DNA of 39,999 nucleotides, from contig WELB01000143.1 in assembly GCA_009602725.1 (NCBI GenBank), positions 336,860-376,858 of the forward strand. Reading direction: 5' to 3'. Below the pieces are notes generated by a model that did not search any database, was not told where the DNA came from, and worked only from the letters and a program-made list of their open reading frames with translations. Position numbers and translations under genes: made by a program. This document shows positions 10,615 to 21,623 of the stretch, piece by piece. Numbering within the stretch: the first letter of the stretch is position 1; each line of letters opens with the position of its first letter. The stretch comes from Spirogloea muscicola (Eukaryota > Streptophyta > Zygnematophyceae > Spirogloeales > Spirogloeaceae).

Positions 10615-11780
10615 GGCCCAACGCCCAACCTACCTGCAGCGGGCAGTTCCTCCCACCACCGCTCTGGACAACATTTATGCCGCTGCGGATGTCAGCCTCC
10701 AACAGGCGCTGCTCGGCCTGCTGGACCACCCGGCACTCCCTACAACGCCTACCGCCCTCCTCCAAACGACACTCCCCATAGACAAGGGCGGCCTTGGCTG
10801 CCGCTCTCTGGCTCACCTGGCTCGCGCGGCGCACCTGGGGTGTTGGGCTCAAGTGGCCTCCACAGTTTCAACCCGCTTCATCAGGAGGGGTCAGCCAGTA
10901 CTGGCACCAACAATAGCTGGCGTGGCAAATGGGACCCTGCCCTTTCAAATCTCCCTCACTGATGTTCGCAGAGACCTTTCCCGCTCCTTCCCTTCACTTG
11001 CGGCAGATCAGGTCGACTTTGCAGCGTGGGCAAGATGCTCTGACCTGGAGGCTCAAGCTCGCTTTTCACGCGCAGCCAATGAGCAAGCCATGAGCCACCT
11101 CAAAGCTCTGCTCAAGGAGGATGGACGTGGGCTCTCTCGTCTCCACTCCATCAGCTCTCCGGGGGCGTCGGAGTGGCTCAACGCTTTGCCGATTTACGAA
11201 TTCCTCCGGCTCTCCGACGACCTCTTCCGGACGGCTGTCCACCACCATCTCGGCCTCCCTCCACTTTGTTTGGCTGGCATTCGACAGTGTGAATGTGGCC
11301 ATCGTTCGGAGGATGAGATCTCTTTTGCAGCTCACATGCTTCGATGTTTTGAGGGAAGTGAACGTAATGCCTCCCAAAATCCTCTCAGAGACGCTATGTA
11401 TGGCATGGTGCGCTAGGCAGGGTATCATGCGGCCGTGGAGGTGCCGGGCATCATGCCAGTATCCAGAAGCGTGGCAGGCCTTACGTCAGGCGTCTGGATG
11501 TGGTGGCCACCCCCCGGAGTGGTGGGCCTCGTCTTCTCCTCGACGTCGTTCTTATCAATGCATTCCAACCAGGAGCACCCACACCGACTGTGCCAGGTTG
11601 GGCGACACATCATGCGGAGAGGAAGAAGGAGAGGCACTATATTGACCACCCCGTGGCAACCACTTCTTCCCATGCGCCATGGACATTTACGGTGGCTACG
11701 GAACGAAGTGGTCTTCCCTCCTCCATCGCCTGGCACTGCATGTCGATGCCCGCTGACGTAGTCCGGCGGGTAGCTTAGGG
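10600..11780 (+). pseudogene. Retroelement C-terminal region: CCHC motif and nuclease-like tail
   Basis: From about 10600 the frame encodes a thumb-like helical region (DVSLQQALLGLLD, IDKGGLGCRSLAHLARAAHL). It then reaches the CCHC-type motif CECGHRSEDEISFAAHMLRC and hits a TAG near 11414. In another frame comes RRLDVVATPRSGGPRLLLDV, with two acidic residues at 11497-11499 and 11542-11544, and later a Lys-rich HHAERKKERHY. The D...D...K order is compatible with a restriction-like endonuclease, but its identity is inferred from position and pattern only. Confidence 0.6.
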
Positions 11781-12090
11781 CATTCTAGCGTCCCGGAAGC
11801 CATCGTTGCATGCTATAGAATGCGGCTATCATTAAGTCTACAGCGCTCCCAGGCACTCGCGATACACCAGCGTGCTGGTCGTGCACTAGCCCAGGCTAAT
11901 GGCTTCCGTGGTGGTGATTTGGCTCGTCAGTATAGCTTGTCAGATATGCACGTGCTCACTCGGGGATTTTAGTGTCCCCCTTAGCCAGCTCGTTACCCAG
12001 GTAACAGGACATTTGTAAGGCCACAATTGGCCTCCCTTTCAATTTCAGGCGCTCACATGCGCACAATTTCATGCGCCTTCTCTCTAGTGC

Positions 12091-12220
12091 AAGAAAGGGC
12101 TCGCCCATTGAGGATAGGGGCTGGAAAAGTCAGCCCAAAAAAGACGGAACAAAGGGGGCAAGGGGAAGCGCTAAGAAATACAAGCACAACAAGAAACAAA
12201 GCAGCTACGTATTACTCAGT
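12091..12220 (-). repeat. Dispersed repeat A, copy 1 (inverted relative to 24470-24617)
   Basis: The reverse complement matches 24470-24617 over about 130 bp. Shared blocks include GGGCTCGCCCATTGAGGATA, GGGGCTGGAAAA, AGCCCA, AGGGGAAG and GCAGCTACG. It contains the GGCTG..CAGCC hairpin motif found in many repeats of this window. Direction is given relative to the copy at 24470. Confidence 0.8.
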
Positions 12221-12499
12221 AACCCCTGCTACGCAGCCTCAGGTCAGAGAAGCTAGGCTCCTGGAAGCGGGTCCCCTGGCCAGAGCCAGTCAACTCTGCA
12301 GTGGAGGACGCTCGAGCGGGGGAGACGAGAAGCGGTGGCTGAGCTACTTGTAGACGACGGGAGCGACGGAACGAGCATCAGATGTGAGCTATGATGTGAT
12401 AGTTCCTTCTCACCTCTTGAACCATAGGGCGACGGATGCAAGAGCGCGCCCGGTGGCCGGCCGCGGCGCGGGGCTGGCCACCGAGTCCGCCAAATCTGA

Positions 12500-12845
12500 C
12501 CATCCACAGAACCTGCTGCCCCGCGTCCGCCGCCGCCGCCGCAGCCGTCGCCGCGATCGCCGCCGCCGCCGCCGCTGCCGCCGCCGCCACAACGGTGGCA
12601 AGCCGGCTGATTCGAAGAGAAGGCAGGAGCTTGCGGCGGCGCCGCCGGAGCCCGCCACCGCCGCAGGCGACGACGAGCTGATGGCCTGAGAAAGGTAGCA
12701 GCTTCGGGCGCAGCCGGACGAGCTCCGTCTCTTCTGAGGGCCGCCTCCGCCGCAAGGCCGGCCCCGTCCATGGCGGCCAAGGAGGGGGGGCCCCAAGGGG
12801 GAGGGCCAGGTGCGTGCACCAAGGGCTCGCGGGGGGCTTGCCGGG
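12500..12845. other. GC-rich flank with CCG triplet runs before the assembly gap
   Basis: Runs of GCC/CCG triplets at about 12530-12600 open long frames on both strands. An ATG at 12770 could start the RNFT-like gene that resumes after the gap, but the gap length is nominal and the link cannot be tested. Confidence 0.4.
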
Positions 12846-13200
12846 NNNNNNNNNNNNNNNNNNNNNNNNNNNNNNNNNNNNNNNNNNNNNNNNNNNNNNN
12901 NNNNNNNNNNNNNNNNNNNNNNNNNNNNNNNNNNNNNNNNNNNNNNNNNNNNNNNNNNNNNNNNNNNNNNNNNNNNNNNNNNNNNNNNNNNNNNNNNNNN
13001 NNNNNNNNNNNNNNNNNNNNNNNNNNNNNNNNNNNNNNNNNNNNNNNNNNNNNNNNNNNNNNNNNNNNNNNNNNNNNNNNNNNNNNNNNNNNNNNNNNNN
13101 NNNNNNNNNNNNNNNNNNNNNNNNNNNNNNNNNNNNNNNNNNNNNNNNNNNNNNNNNNNNNNNNNNNNNNNNNNNNNNNNNNNNNNNNNNNNNNNNNNNN
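12846..13200. other. Assembly gap (355 N)
   Basis: This is an unbroken run of N immediately upstream of the first readable RNFT-like exon. Other single Ns are at 3327, 8709 and 34798, all in GC-rich sequence. Confidence 0.99.
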
Positions 13201-13300
13201 CGGCAGCGGCGGCGGCGACGGCCCTCCGGACTGGCTGGCCGCCGGGCCGCCCCGGGGCTCCTCCGCGGAGCTGGGCAGCCCGACGGAGGAGCCGAGCTCC

Positions 13301-15671
13301 ATGGCCGGCAGGGAGGCGTCGCCGGCGCAGCGCTACGACCTCCAGCAGGCCGCGCGGTGGCTGGAGCAGGCGCTGCCCTTCGCGCTCCTCCTCCTCATGG
13401 TCTTCATCTGGGAGAACGTCCAGGGTTCGATTCCTCCCCCCCACCCACCCCCCCGCCGTCGTTTGGTCAATTGCGCTCCGGTATTCGGGCATCAGTCAGC
13501 GACCTCTACTTGCTAACTCTTGGTTACCGAGCGGGTCAGCTCTCAGCAGCAGGTGATGTATATTGCCAATGTGCTTGCCTTTGTACTTGGCCACTCAGGC
13601 CCTCTAAACCCAATACCCGCTCCACTTCTGTCTCGCTGGTGTGATGTCCGGTTGGCGCAGTCATTGTACTTAAAAATGGTCAGTCAGAGCATTACAATAC
13701 TTCGTTAGCAATGGCTGTTGCGCAGACTCAGGGGTTGCTGGTATGCCTGTCAAGGCATGGGCCAGATGCGTGTCAGTGCTCGTTTAGCCTTGCATGTGTT
13801 GACAAGCGTCTGGTGTTGCTGCTGCACAGGGCTGCTTATAGTTGGGCTGCTCACTGTTGTCCTCGTCAAGCTGGACGGCACAATCAGGAGGCAAGCAGCC
13901 TTCAAGGTGAGCCTGCCTTTCCTGGTCCTACTGCGCGGCTCCTTGACAGAGCCTCTTTAAGTATAGCAGCATGCCTAGCTGCTCACCCCAAGATTGTAAG
14001 TTTGTCAGCTGCCTGATGATGGAGGTTGCTTTCCTCTCCCACAGAATGAAATGCGCTGCTTTATCTTGGTGATGGTGTCCAGTGGCCTCGCCCTCCAAGT
14101 CGTCTTCATGTACTGGTGGTTCGCTAGCGAGAAGAGCCTGACATTTTGGAGGCCGCTGCTGCTCCTCCCTGTTCGACACATTCCCAGCTTCTGGCAAGCG
14201 CTCTTCATCATTGTTGTCAATGGTAAGGGCATTGGGGTAATTGGATGCTCGCTGGTCTTGAGTGGGTGGACAAGCCACTGCCTGTCGCCTGGCCTCTGAG
14301 CTTTCTCAGCCAAGTGACTTACCCATGCTGATCTCTGTGTAGACGCATTTGCCAATGCTCTAGTGCAATGAGTCCTTGCCAGCAGTGGTATCAGGATGAC
14401 ATTGTCTTGAACATCACCTCACCTTGTCACAGATACGGAGGTACGCTTTGTGAGCATGGCTTTGAAGTGCCTCCTTCTTATCTCATCAAAACGAAAACGA
14501 GGGAAAGCCCTTCGACGCCAGGTTCCCAGCAATCTCTCCGTGGGCCAATGCACCTTCGTACAGCAGTGCCAGCAGATCTCCGTTTGGTCACTGTGATATG
14601 TCATCTGACTTCTGAGAGTTGTTTCAAGCTTTCCAACTATCTTGGGCTTTCAAGCTATGCCTCGCTAACATTACTGATGTGTTTGTTGCGCTCCTTGCAG
14701 GCTCAGTGGTTGTCTCTTGTAGAGTACGCAGCCCTGCTATACAGAGCCCTGCTGCCGGCTCCCGTCTGGTACCGCTTCTTCTTGAACGAGGCTAACGGGC
14801 ACCTCTTCTCCTCTTTGACCACTGGTCTCTATCTCACGTTCAAATTGACTGCGACATTTGAGAGGGTGAGCAGCCTACTTGTACCTCTGAAGGAAGCACT
14901 CAGTTCAACTGCTGCTGGTGGTTGTTTGCAAGACAATCTTAGGCTCACCAATGCTTTCTGCTCGGAGATAAAGTCTGAAATCTCTCGCTTGACGTTCTCA
15001 CACGACACTGGAGACATGTCCTGGACCTCTACATTGCCTGATCTTGGGCGCAGAGAAGTACGTTTGCAGTTACATCTGGTGATACTTTCTTGAGCTGCTT
15101 GCTGACCAGAAGTAAGTTGTTTCGTGGCAGGTGCTCGCGTTTGTGTCCTCCCTACGAGCCGTCTCCTGTAGAGAGACGCAGTACGGCTCGTACGCATCAA
15201 CAGAGGAGGTGAGCAGTCAGCTTGCCCATCTAGAAAGGCTTGCAGGAGCCTCTTTGGAAGGAGCTAAGGGGGCAGGAGCCTGCCTAAGAGTGTTGCTCTG
15301 TCACGGTAGCAAGCGCATCACCGTGCACTTGGAGATGCAGGTGTCAGCGGCGGGGGACATGTGCACCATATGCCAGGAGAAAATGCACAGGCCCATCTCC
15401 CTTGGATGCCATCACGTCTTCTGCGAGGACTGTGTGCTGGAGTGGTGAGAGTCATGTCCTTCTACTGTCGCTTGTGTTGTGAATCTGTGCAGCTTCTGCC
15501 TATTTGATTAGCAGAGGGAACTTTGGCGCACTGTACTCATGATGTCTGCGTTTGCCACCTGACAGGTTTGAGAGGGAACGCACGTGCCCGCTGTGCCGCG
15601 CAGTGGTGAGGACGGCAGGCCTGCGCTCCTTTGGCGATGGCAGCACTTCACTGCTGGCACAGATTTTCTGA
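13301..15671 (+). CDS. RNFT1/2-like multipass RING-HC E3 ubiquitin ligase (5' end uncertain)
   Basis: Exons: (<13201 or 13301)-13424, 13830-13906, 14045-14222, 14433-14521, 14701-14865, 15131-15208, 15341-15444, 15566-15671 (TGA). From the ATG at 13301 this gives 306 aa. Hydrophobic segments: [46 protein letters not shown] and [13 protein letters not shown]. Plant-type signatures are [20 protein letters not shown] and ETQYGSYAS. The RING-HC reads [35 protein letters not shown]. The C-terminus [16 protein letters not shown] is the conserved family tail. The animal relatives RNFT1/2 act in ER-associated degradation; an ER-membrane ligase role here is inferred. The frame is also open upstream of 13301 into the gap, so a longer N-terminus is possible. 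The first intron holds dispersed repeat B. Confidence 0.92.
13466..13640 (+). repeat. Dispersed repeat B, copy 1 (in RNFT-like intron 1)
   Basis: It shares CGGTATTCGGGCATCAG, GGTTACCGAGCGGGTC, GTGCTTGCCTT and GCCACTCAGGCCCTC with copies at 20125-20238 (+) and 22871-23043 (-). Three copies lie in one 40-kb window, one of them in an intron, so this is a mobile or formerly mobile family. No terminal repeats were defined. Confidence 0.85.
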
Positions 15672-16845
15672 CACCCCGCTACCGCACCTCCTTTCCTGCC
15701 TATTCTTTACATAGTTTCACTGTTCGCCCTTTGTTGTGCTCCTTATGAAGCTTAAGCTTGTGCTCCTCATGGTGCTCCATGGCATTTGCAGCAACTTGTA
15801 CAAAGTCCATTCCAATACACACCATGATATCGGCGTGACCTCAACCTTCCATGACAACAATGCCAACTGCAGTTGGTCGACAATTGTTAGGAGGTGGCGT
15901 GGGCCGTCCATCCTGCATGGACATGCAAAACCAAAGCATTCTCGACGAGGGGCATGTGTACTTCGGCAGTCAATCTCCGCAACCAGCAATTCGGACGTCT
16001 CATAGAAGCTTACCCAGATGTTGTTTCCATCTTAAGACCTCCACTTTCATGCAGGGTGCGCCGCTGGCTTACTTGCCCTGTATTGTTGCAGCAGCCACCA
16101 CTATTTTCTGCACATGTCCCTAGCACAAGCTGCAGAGGCGCGCACGTGTTGCGTGACCACGCCAGGGGCAAGCACAAGGGCAGGGGCTATTTCTGACACT
16201 GTCTGGATAACCAGTCAGGGGATAGTGAAATGGCTTCTTGGATGCTGCCCTAATGGCTGAGACGAACTAGAACAGCTTCACTCGGTCCCGTTGCGCCTGC
16301 CTGCCTGACATATGAGAAGGTATGGCAGGGGGTTGTCTGTGTTTGCACCTTGATAGATGCCCTCCACTTAATACTACTTACCTTGAGTGTGACTGCACCC
16401 TGCACCAATTTGCCAGCACAGAGTGGTTTGCAACAGCAGAAATGATACAGTAGTATAAGAGCTGTGCCAGAGTGCTTGCAGAGGCTGGAAATCCTGGTGT
16501 CTTGCAGAGATGGATTGTCCTTGACAAATGCCAAGGGCAATGTGTCCTGCTCAGTCCAGGAGCAAGGGGGTGTTGGCGGGACAAGGTGCAGGGCATGTAG
16601 CCTGCACCATACACCCACTTCAGCTGGATTTGCAAAGCTAAGTGGCAGTTGACAACACAACGGGCTGCCATATGGAATGGTAATAGGCCGAAGCTCACAG
16701 CTGGGCCAGCTGCCTAAGAGTTGCAGCTGCCTCGGCCACTCATGATTGCAAGTCTACCAGCGAGCCTGTGACCCAAACTCTGTACCAACTCCCCTTCAGC
16801 CAGCTATACCCTCCGAAGTGCTGCAGCAATGGCACTCATGGGTGC
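15672..16845. other. Intergenic region between convergent genes
   Basis: The RNFT-like gene (+) and GME (-) converge here, so the stretch must hold both 3' UTRs. Only short unrelated frames are visible. Confidence 0.5.
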
Positions 16846-19310
16846 TCAGAAATTCTCCTTGCCATCGGCTGCCCGGAGTGAGCCAAGGGACACAGGGGCT
16901 GAGGTGCCAACAATCTTGGAGGTCGCGAGGGTGGCTGTGTCCAGCCCCGCGGCCGCCTCCTTCTCCAGCTGCCCCTTGATCCAGAAGTAGGTGATCTGGA
17001 GGCCATCCTGTAGAAGGAAGATAGACGGGGACAGTTAGAAGTTGAATCACTATTTGTCAACTTAGGCACTGGTGGGTGCCTCAACATTGAAATCTCAATT
17101 GACTATAGAGTAGGACTTGCTGCACTCTGTCTGCGCACTTGTTTCTGAGTAACAAATTACATCTGTGAATGGGAATCAGAAACAATGGGTGACTGCCTGT
17201 CATAGCCATGGGACCATGTGACACACAGACTTGCCTTCTACCTGGTACACCAGATACTGTGGGGGGACTACTAGCTCAAGGTTGCCCCTAAACTCGGATA
17301 GACCAGAGTGCCACTCCCCCCAAAACCCAGAATACTTAGCATAACACCAAGACTGCTCTAGAGAATCACATGAGGGCAGTCAAGGGGTGGGGCGTACACG
17401 CAGCCTCATTGAAGGGGCCCAGCCGAGCTTCTCCTTGATAAGTGTGTTGTCAGAGTTGCGGCCACGGACACCCTCTGGGCCAGGAATATGCTTGATGGGA
17501 AGATCTTTGGACTCAAAGCTAAGGACAATCTCCGCCATCTGGTTCATGCTCACCATCTCATCAGATCCGATATTCACGGGCTCCCTGAAATCGGACTTGG
17601 TCAACCTGGACCAACATTGAACCCCACCATCAATTGTGAGCATTGGACAAGCAGAGCCAAAGTCAGCAATCCACCACACATGCCGTAACAGCAGCAGTGA
17701 GATATGCATACACATGGTAAATGGAGGCTGGTCTTAGGTCATTATTTAGGTGAATCACGCTGGCAAATCGCCTTGAGGTGAGTACCTGAGGACACCTTCC
17801 ACACACTCATCAATGAAGGTGAACGACCGCGTCTGCATGCCGTCGCCCCACATCTCAAAGTGCTCCGGGGAAGTCAAGGCCTTGCGGCAGAAGGCAGCGG
17901 GAGCCTTCTCGCGCCCACCTACATAGCTCAGCAGCCGTTTATTATACTCTTGGCTTGATCAGCACAACCCCAGTAGTTTGAGCTATAACACTACCATGGC
18001 TTCGATACAATCTCTATGAACTCTACTTGACAGAAAACCCACGCTGTGGGAATACCTCTCTAACGCTATTCAGTCGCCCTCTGTGCTCAAGAAGGTGGAA
18101 TTTGCTGGTATGCACAAAGTGGTAGTGCATATCACCAATGAAGCTGTGCTGAGCATACCCTTCCATGTGCCGAAGGGGCCATAAATGTTGTGGAAGCGTC
18201 CAATTCGGCACTCAACGCCAAAGTCCTTGGTGTAGTGCTTGCAGAGCTCCTCAGTCGCCAGCTTCTCAAGCCCATACGCATCTTGGGGCTGGCGTGGACC
18301 AAGATAGAGAAAACGTCAACCACCAGGCCTTTCACGTCTTAGCAGTTGACACCAACAAGACCAGATATTTCTCATTCTGGTGAGCAAAGATGTCCAGCTT
18401 AGACAGACGCTCAATGCGAGCAGCACATTTTGCGTAGCAGAAGACAGCTGAGTGCGGCAAAGCAAGCAATGGTGGCGATCCTTGCCACTTCGCGACCTGC
18501 CAGAGTCTCCAACAAACAGCAAATTCGACTTCTACCACCAATTACAGCTTCCAGAGACAAATAGCTGGCCACACACTCCCATTCCTATCGATCACCACCT
18601 GCTGTCAATGAATCTGGCCAACAGGAATCCAACTTCTTACACGTGGTCAAGAGTGCGCACCTCAGCTGGCCAAGCGTCTGACTCCTTAAGGGCGACAATG
18701 TCCGTCTCCAGCTGCTTGAATTCGGGGTAAATGCAGGCACTGGAGGCATAGAAGAACCTGGAGAGATAGCAGATCCACCGATCAGCTGGAGCTCCGCATG
18801 GCGACGATGCTATACCTACACGACAAGGATTGGCAGATCAAGTGCGGGAGAGAATGGCTGCGAATGGGCAGGAGCAGCAGGAGTGTAGGAGATTGGCGTG
18901 CCGGACCTCTTGACGCCGTTGAGGCGGGCGGCCTCGAGCATGTTGAAGCTGATCATGGTGTTGTTGTACATGATGACGGAGTGGTTGGACTGGATGAAGC
19001 CCATGCCGCCCATGTCGGCGGCGAGGTTGAAGACGTGCTCCACGCCGTCGGTGACCTTGAGGCAGTTGTCCATGACGCGCAGGTCGACGAGGTGGAACTC
19101 GTCGCAGAACATGTCCTCCGTCATGTGCTCGTTCTTCTTCCAGTCGGACGCGATGACGTAGTGGCCCTCGGTCTTGAGGCGGCGTGCGATGTGCGAAGCG
19201 ATGAAGCCGCCCGCGCCCGTCACCGAGATGCGCAGCTTGCCGTCGGGCCAGTACGGCTCCCGCTCCAGATCCGTGGCCGTGAAGGCGTTCGGGTCGGCTG
19301 CGGCGGCCAT
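16846..19310 (-). CDS. GME: GDP-mannose 3,5-epimerase
   Basis: Exons: 19310-18907, 18757-18661, 18288-18159, 17918-17786, 17605-17398, 17007-16846 (TGA), giving 377 aa, the usual plant length. The enzyme converts GDP-D-mannose to GDP-L-galactose and GDP-L-gulose in the cytosol, feeding the Smirnoff-Wheeler ascorbate route and wall polysaccharides. It is an extended short-chain dehydrogenase: NAD-binding GAGGFIASH (from Gly32), LAADMGGMGFIQSNHS, catalytic Cys143 in YASSACIYPEF, Tyr172/Lys176 in AYGLEK, Lys215 in GGREKAPAAFC, and CRIGRFHNIYGPFGTWK. All four catalytic positions are kept. The ATG at 19310 follows a GCC run that would otherwise encode polyalanine, and the N-terminus MAAAADPNAFTATDLERE fits the family. 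The donor after exon 5 is GTACGC, weaker than the rest but needed for phase and homology. Confidence 0.97.
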
Positions 19311-19343
<33 letters not shown>

Positions 19344-19352
19344 GGCGGCGGC
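19311..19352 (-). repeat. (GCC)n run immediately 5' of the GME start codon
   Basis: About 12 near-perfect GCC triplets on the coding strand abut the ATG. They lie in frame but upstream, so they are read here as 5' UTR. Confidence 0.8.
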
Positions 19353-19699
19353 GGCGGTCAGATCGGGTGGTGGGGTTGTTGATATTGTTATTCTCACCAA
19401 CGACGGTCTCTCCCGGTCGGAGTGGGTCGGCGGGGGCGTGATCAAGTCGGTGGGGAAATGCCCCCCTCCCACCGAGCTCCGATCGTCGGGCGGCCCGCGG
19501 CCTGGTCGGTCCGTCGGCTGCCCGACGGTCTCGGCACCTGCCGCGGCGGTTGGAGCGCGGCCTCGCGGTGCCGGTGTGAACGCTCCGGCCCCGGCAGCGA
19601 TGACGTGGACGCCAGCGTGGCAGAAGATACCAGCAAATAGGCGATGGTGAACAGCGGCCAGCGTCGTGGGCTCGTGCAGGAACAGTGCGGGCTCCACTT

Positions 19700-20900
19700 A
19701 GGACTCACTTACGGACGCTTCTCAGGCCTTGCCCATTCTTGTCGGGCTCCGTCAGGGCGACGCTTTTCCGCCCTCTAGTTACTCTGATATGCAATTGCTG
19801 ACTAGAGGTTATTGAGCGCCCACTTGCTGACGACTTTTCGCCATCCAGCCCTTTCAGACGTACAGTTCGTTGGGCTGGCCTTTCACAGCCACTGCCTTAT
19901 ATCGGAAGAGATGTTTCATTCGGGCTGGCTTTTCACAGCCCGCGCCCCTTTGTGCTGTCCTGGAGCCTCTTCGACTTATGATTATACTCCACATTCCTAA
20001 CCAGCTCTCATTGCGAATTAGAGGTGGATCATTACATCGAGAAGAAGCACTGACTGAAATACCATAGAGAAGCAACAGAATGGTAGAATCAATCAGGAAT
20101 ATTCTTGGAAAAAAGCGACAAGCTTGTGCTGACTCGTGGTTACTGAGCGGGTCAGCTTAGCAGCGGGTGATGTACATCTGTGATGTGCTTGCCTTTGTAC
20201 TTGTTCACTCAGGCCCTCCATCACTCAATACACACTCCATTTTCCTTCGTCCACGGGGCGTTGGGCGCCCGGTGGCTTGGGCTCCTGCACTGGCTGTGCG
20301 CAGCGCTGTTCTCAACGTCCCCAAGTGCCTCGTGGCCATTTGATTCACTGTGTGCTTTAGCGCTTTCCATTTGGACCTTGTCCATTCCTTCTGGGCTGGC
20401 CAGTCACAGCCCCCGCCCCCTTTCGGAAGAGCTCACTTTTTCATTTCGCAGGGAGCAGGGCAAATTCAATGTGGCAGGCTCTCTCGCCCAGGTGTATTGC
20501 ATGCACCTGTCGATATCGCTGTGGTCCATGGCACACGCGTTGCATCTGCGTGCCGGTTACCCCCTGGCTGCAGCCTCTGGCTATAGACAGGGGACTTGCT
20601 ACCTGGAGAATAGTCTCTCTAAGCCGTGGCTGCTCACCAGGCCATATTGAGCACCCAGTGGCCACTTGAGTAATTGTGTTCTTTAGCGCTTTCCTTGCCC
20701 CTCGGAATTTCATCAATTCTCTGGGCTGGCCAATCACAGCCATCGCCCTCTGCTGGAAGAGTCTTTCATCTTTTCAGGGCTGGCCAATCACAGCAATCCC
20801 CCTCTACTGCAAGAGTTTCTTTCCTTTCAATGAGCCTTACCCCCTTCTTTCCGGCCTCCGGATATTCCAATCTGCACTTGCCGACTAGATGTTACTGAGC
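19700..20900 (+). repeat. Cluster of hairpin-containing dispersed repeats
   Basis: The motif GGGCTGGC-CTTTCA-CAGCC, followed by C-rich sequence and (C/T)GGAAGAG, occurs at about 19872, 19922, 20393, 20720 and 20777. GGCTG and CAGCC can pair across a 6-9 nt loop. Flanking modules also recur: CTGACTAGAGGTTATTGAGCG at about 19798 and a variant at 20880, and CTTTAGCGCTTTCC at about 20354 and 20682. Outlying copies lie at about 686 (-), 8112 (+), 12115 (-), 23270 (-), 23400 (-), 23750 (+) and 24567 (+). Confidence 0.8.
20125..20238 (+). repeat. Dispersed repeat B, copy 2
   Basis: It matches 13510-13640 from CGTGGTTACTGAGCGGGTCA through GTGCTTGCCTTTGTACTTG and ACTCAGGCCCTC. It lacks the 5' part (CGGTATTCGGGCATCAG) that the other two copies keep. 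Confidence 0.8.
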
Positions 20901-21623
20901 GTCCACTGTTGAAGTCACGGAGAGTATCACGTACATTTGGCGCCTTCCAAACTATGTTCGTTCGTGTTGGCAGGCCTCTCACAGTCATTCATTACATTGA
21001 AAGAGGTGTTCCGCTCGTTTGGCCATAAGGCCACAGGCTACGACATCCTTCTGCGACATAGCTGGACAACACTTCAAGAACACTAATCGATCTGCAGTTT
21101 TCGCACTGACGGGGAGGAAACGGGGGTCCTTGGGTGGGTGGGGAGGAGAGAAAGGGAGAGACTGTGGCAGGGAGGGTTCGATAAATCGCTCTGTATGGTG
21201 TATCATTATCATGCCATGAGTACCACAAGAAGGTAGGCGCTGTATTGAATATGTTGATAGTGTTTACGCTGTTCACACCTCGCATGCAGCATTGTATATA
21301 TACTTAAGAAGCCAGAGTAATCAAGACCAAGAGATAGAAATGAATACAAGGCCTGAAAGCTCAATAAGGCCAAGCAGCACTTTTGAGGATGTTGGACGGA
21401 CGTAGACCTTACAAAGCCACTCTGAACGATTTTAGTGTAGTTGAGAATCAATTTTGTACAGAAAAGGAGGAGGCTTTACCCCCAGTTCATGATTGACATG
21501 TACGTCTCCTCTACAGTGAGAAAGATATAACGTGGTAATGTCGAGTCAACTACGTGCATCTTACAGTATGTGCATGTAAGTTATCCTGATTAAGGATATT
21601 AGCAAAGAGTCTATACTGTGGGG
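20900..21623. other. Intergenic region, nothing firm
   Basis: It lies 3' of the KELP-like gene and holds a degenerate hairpin-repeat copy near 20965 and a GGGAGGAGAGAAAGGGAGAG purine tract near 21145. No gene is supported. Confidence 0.4.

Larger units (their letters stand above)
8290..11780 (+). mobile_element. Decayed non-LTR retrotransposon with REL-type layout (R2/NeSL-like)
   Basis: In order along the plus strand: a Pro/Ala-rich N-terminus, one zinc finger, a reverse transcriptase, a thumb-like region, a CCHC motif and a nuclease-like tail. No apurinic-type endonuclease is seen before the RT. A zinc finger N-terminal to RT with a nuclease C-terminal to it is the layout of early-branching elements with a restriction-like endonuclease. 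The reading frame is broken by in-frame stops (9442, 9907, about 11414) and by several frameshifts, so the copy is dead. No LTRs, poly-A tail or target-site duplication were identified; both ends are approximate. Confidence 0.85.

Noticed and set aside
12253-13492. Very long minus-strand open frames crossing the N gap
   Set aside because: Most of the length is N, and the rest is low-complexity Arg/Pro/Ala from CCG runs. They are artefacts of the gap.
14866-15130. Continuation of the RNFT-like frame through this segment (ORF to 15093)
   Set aside because: It begins with a good GTGAGC donor and the family sequence resumes exactly at 15131. The open stretch is a chance open intron.
18798-19650. 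Plus-strand frames of 87-194 codons, Val/Asp-rich
   Set aside because: They are antisense shadows of GME exon 1 and its GC-rich leader. GME on the minus strand explains the sequence fully.
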